The position numbers were made by a program, and so were the translations under genes. DNA of 64,000 bases, from positions 310,001 through 374,000 of the forward strand of contig JADKCL010000001.1 of NCBI GenBank assembly GCA_016718825.1, read 5' to 3'. Position 1 is the stretch's first letter. Every line of letters starts with the position of its first letter. Below, piece after piece: positions 62,301 to 64,000 of the stretch. This DNA is from Bacteroidota bacterium (GTDB lineage: Bacteria; Bacteroidota; Bacteroidia; J057; JADKCL01). Under the pieces are notes generated by a model that had not been told where the DNA came from, ran no database searches, and saw nothing but the letters and a program-made list of their open reading frames with translations.

Positions 62301-64000
62301 TCAAACCCCCCGAACCCCCCTAACCAAAATCTCCAAATCCAGCTCCACGGCATACGCCCGGGCGTAATGCCTGTCCAATCCCCGTGTATGTTCCACGGAG
62401 CTGTCGGCGTTGGAGCGGACGCGGTAGGCCATGTTGAGCAAGCCGGGTTTGAGGGAGGGGAGGCCTTTGGGTGCGGTTTTCGATGTAGCCGACAAGGTGC
62501 ACTTTTCCGGTGAGGGCCTTCCAGAGATTGCCGAATGCGCGGATGGGCCGTTTGTACACAAAAAATGTCACGGGGTAGAGCAGCAGCAGCGCACTGCTTC
62601 CGATCATGTCAAACATCCGCTTCTTGAAACGCAGGTCGGGTAGAGCGAGGTTGAAGGCGCCGCCTTCGGCGTGGAGCGTGTCGTGGATCACCTGCGAACC
62701 CACCAAATAGTCGGCGTCGGGCGGCACAATCTTGTACCGCAACGCAGGCAGGTGCAGCGCCGACATGGCATTCAGGATTTCCTCGGTTGAGAAGTTTTTG
62801 TTGGCGAAGATCACCTCGTCCACCTTGTAGATGCGCACGATTTCGCCGAGTTGACTCAGGGTGCCGAGGCTGTCTTCCTTGAGGTGGCTGCGGTCTTCGG
62901 TGATGCGCACCGTCCCTTCGATTTCCACGGGATAGTCGAGTTCGCTGCGGATCAGCTTGGCGATTCTTGCGGTTTCGCTGTCGATGCCCACGATCACCAC
63001 CCGCTTTTTGCTTTGCTCGGTGAAGAAGAAATTCCCCGTGCGGGCATAATTCAGAATATTGCGGTCGAGGAGGGCAATCACCGCCATCGCGACGGAGGTC
63101 AGGCCCACGATCATCCGCGAGAAATTGATGCTCGGGAAAAGGTAACTCATCGTCGCAATCGCCACAAATCCGGCGATGGCAGCGGTTTGGATCGGTTTTG
63201 CGCGGTAGGGGCGCTTGTATCCGCCGGCGATCCAGAGGAATGTGATGAAAACGAGGGCATAGGCGGGCGCGGCGATGTAGTCAAACTCCGCCGGGTAGGG
63301 CATCTTGTCCTTTTGGATCTTGTGGATGTATTCCCAGTATTCCTTGATGCCGATCGTCGCCCCGAATACCAGCAACGCCTCCAAAGCCGGGAAGGCAATC
63401 CGCTTGGCAATCCGGCTACCGACCGCGAGGAATGCCCGCAGGTAAATCGCAAACCGGATGATCAGCGTGTAAAAACTCGCGCCGCCCTTGGAAAAGTGTT
63501 TGTTGGCGAAGATGATCATCGCATTGTAAAACACCTTGACATAGTTCAGGCTGCCCTTTTTCGTGGATTCGCCCTTGTAATGGATGATCTTGGTGCCCGC
63601 GAAGTAATAATTTTTGTAGCCGCCGAGCGTGACGCGGTAGCTCAGGTCGATGTCTTCGCCATACATGAAGAAGGTCTCGTCGAGCAAGCCGATCTTGTCG
63701 AGACAAGCCTTCCGCATGAACATGTACGCCCCCGAAAGCACGTCCACGACATGGTCTTGCTCCTTGTCGAGGTAACCCAGATGGTATTTGCCAAACGTCT
63801 TGCTCTTGGGAAACAACCGGCTCAACCCGAAAATCTTGTAGAAGGCGACCCAAGGCGTGGGCAATCCGCGTTTGCTCTCGGGGAGGAAGCGGCCCTCGCC
63901 GTCGATCATCTTCACACCGAGCGCACCCGCGTCGGGGTGGGCGTCCATGAATTCCAGGCATTTTTGGAACGTCGATTCCTCGACGACCGTGTCGGGATTG
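62301..64000 (-). CDS. GT2 glycosyltransferase fused to a sugar-phosphate transferase (partial, one frameshift)
   Basis: The gene is open past the window edge; the visible protein begins NPDTVVEESTFQKCLEF. The N-terminal part is a GT-A glycosyltransferase family 2 domain (GVKMIDGEGRFLPES, LSGAYMFMRKACLDKIGLLDETFFMYGEDIDLSYR). About six membrane helices, a Rossmann-like CoA-binding domain (KKRVVIVGIDSETARIAKLI) and a C-terminal polyprenyl-phosphate sugar-transferase-like domain follow (FKKRMFDMIGSSALLLLYPV...GLLNMAYRVRSN...YAVELDLEILVRG). The last domain is reached only by removing one extra C near 62477; otherwise the frame stops at 62320. It probably starts and extends a surface polysaccharide. 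Confidence 0.83.

Noticed and set aside
1..64000. tRNA, rRNA, CRISPR array, transposase or integrase
   Set aside because: Scanned the intergenic regions and protein list; nothing with the right structure or motifs was found.

Overview
The window comes from a member of the Bacteroidota, probably a free-living or gliding lineage of the Saprospiria/Chitinophagia/Cytophagia type. The evidence is seven proteins with type IX secretion (T9SS) C-terminal sorting domains, including one SprB-repeat adhesin with a type B domain; a TonB-dependent receptor paired with a DUF4249 lipoprotein; a LytS/LytTR two-component pair; and promoters of the TAnnTTTG type. Base composition is roughly half G+C. I saw no rRNA, tRNA, CRISPR array, transposase or phage gene.

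Layout. 1-8.4 kb: 5' part of a TPR/YfgM-like membrane protein, typA (frameshifted), two tandem PKD lipoproteins and two tandem KUP potassium transporters. 8.4-17.4 kb: a large T9SS PKD protein, a small membrane protein, a DEDDy exonuclease and an S41 protease on the minus strand, then a Nudix CoA pyrophosphatase, NAD(P)HX epimerase/dehydratase and aroE on the plus strand. 17.6-27 kb: a delta-60-repeat T9SS protein, two unknowns, purD, the SprB-type adhesin, an LRR protein and an alpha/beta hydrolase. 27-29.6 kb: rfaE2-kynB-kynU, a closely packed operon coupling a heptose nucleotidyltransferase to kynurenine breakdown (kynU is frameshifted). 29.6-34.3 kb: a five-gene redox operon (membrane cytochrome-like subunit, molybdopterin oxidoreductase, four-cluster ferredoxin, Rieske protein, small membrane protein) with a perfect palindrome upstream. 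34.6-49.4 kb: a T9SS esterase, lone nuoH, clpC, a DPP-IV-like peptidase, an unusual acyl-carrier-like protein, a TPR protein, a SLOG-like protein, an esterase, a T9SS BNR-propeller protein and an outer-membrane beta-barrel. 49.4-57.2 kb: a minus-strand group around a TonB-dependent receptor/DUF4249 pair, followed upstream by a LytTR regulator and its kinase. 57.4-64 kb: an accessory-looking region with a Fic protein, an ankyrin protein, a broken FISUMP/T9SS gene, an unknown oxygenase-like gene, a DUF5071 protein and a GT2/sugar-transferase fusion running off the end.

The most unusual structure is in the last region. Two nearly identical operator-like arrays lie over the start codons of the Fic and ankyrin genes. 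Each has four 8-bp elements (two GAAGCTCA, then two TGAGCTTC) at exactly 22-bp spacing. Each array is joined to a displaced copy of the 3' end of the gene at 61072-61776. The second notable item is a 194-residue protein (42398-42982) that looks like a circularly permuted acyl carrier protein, cut exactly between the Asp and Ser of the phosphopantetheine motif.

At least seven single-base frameshifts interrupt six otherwise well-conserved or coherent genes, several of them in or beside homopolymers. They are more likely sequence errors than real gene decay, so those genes are annotated as full-length with a break.
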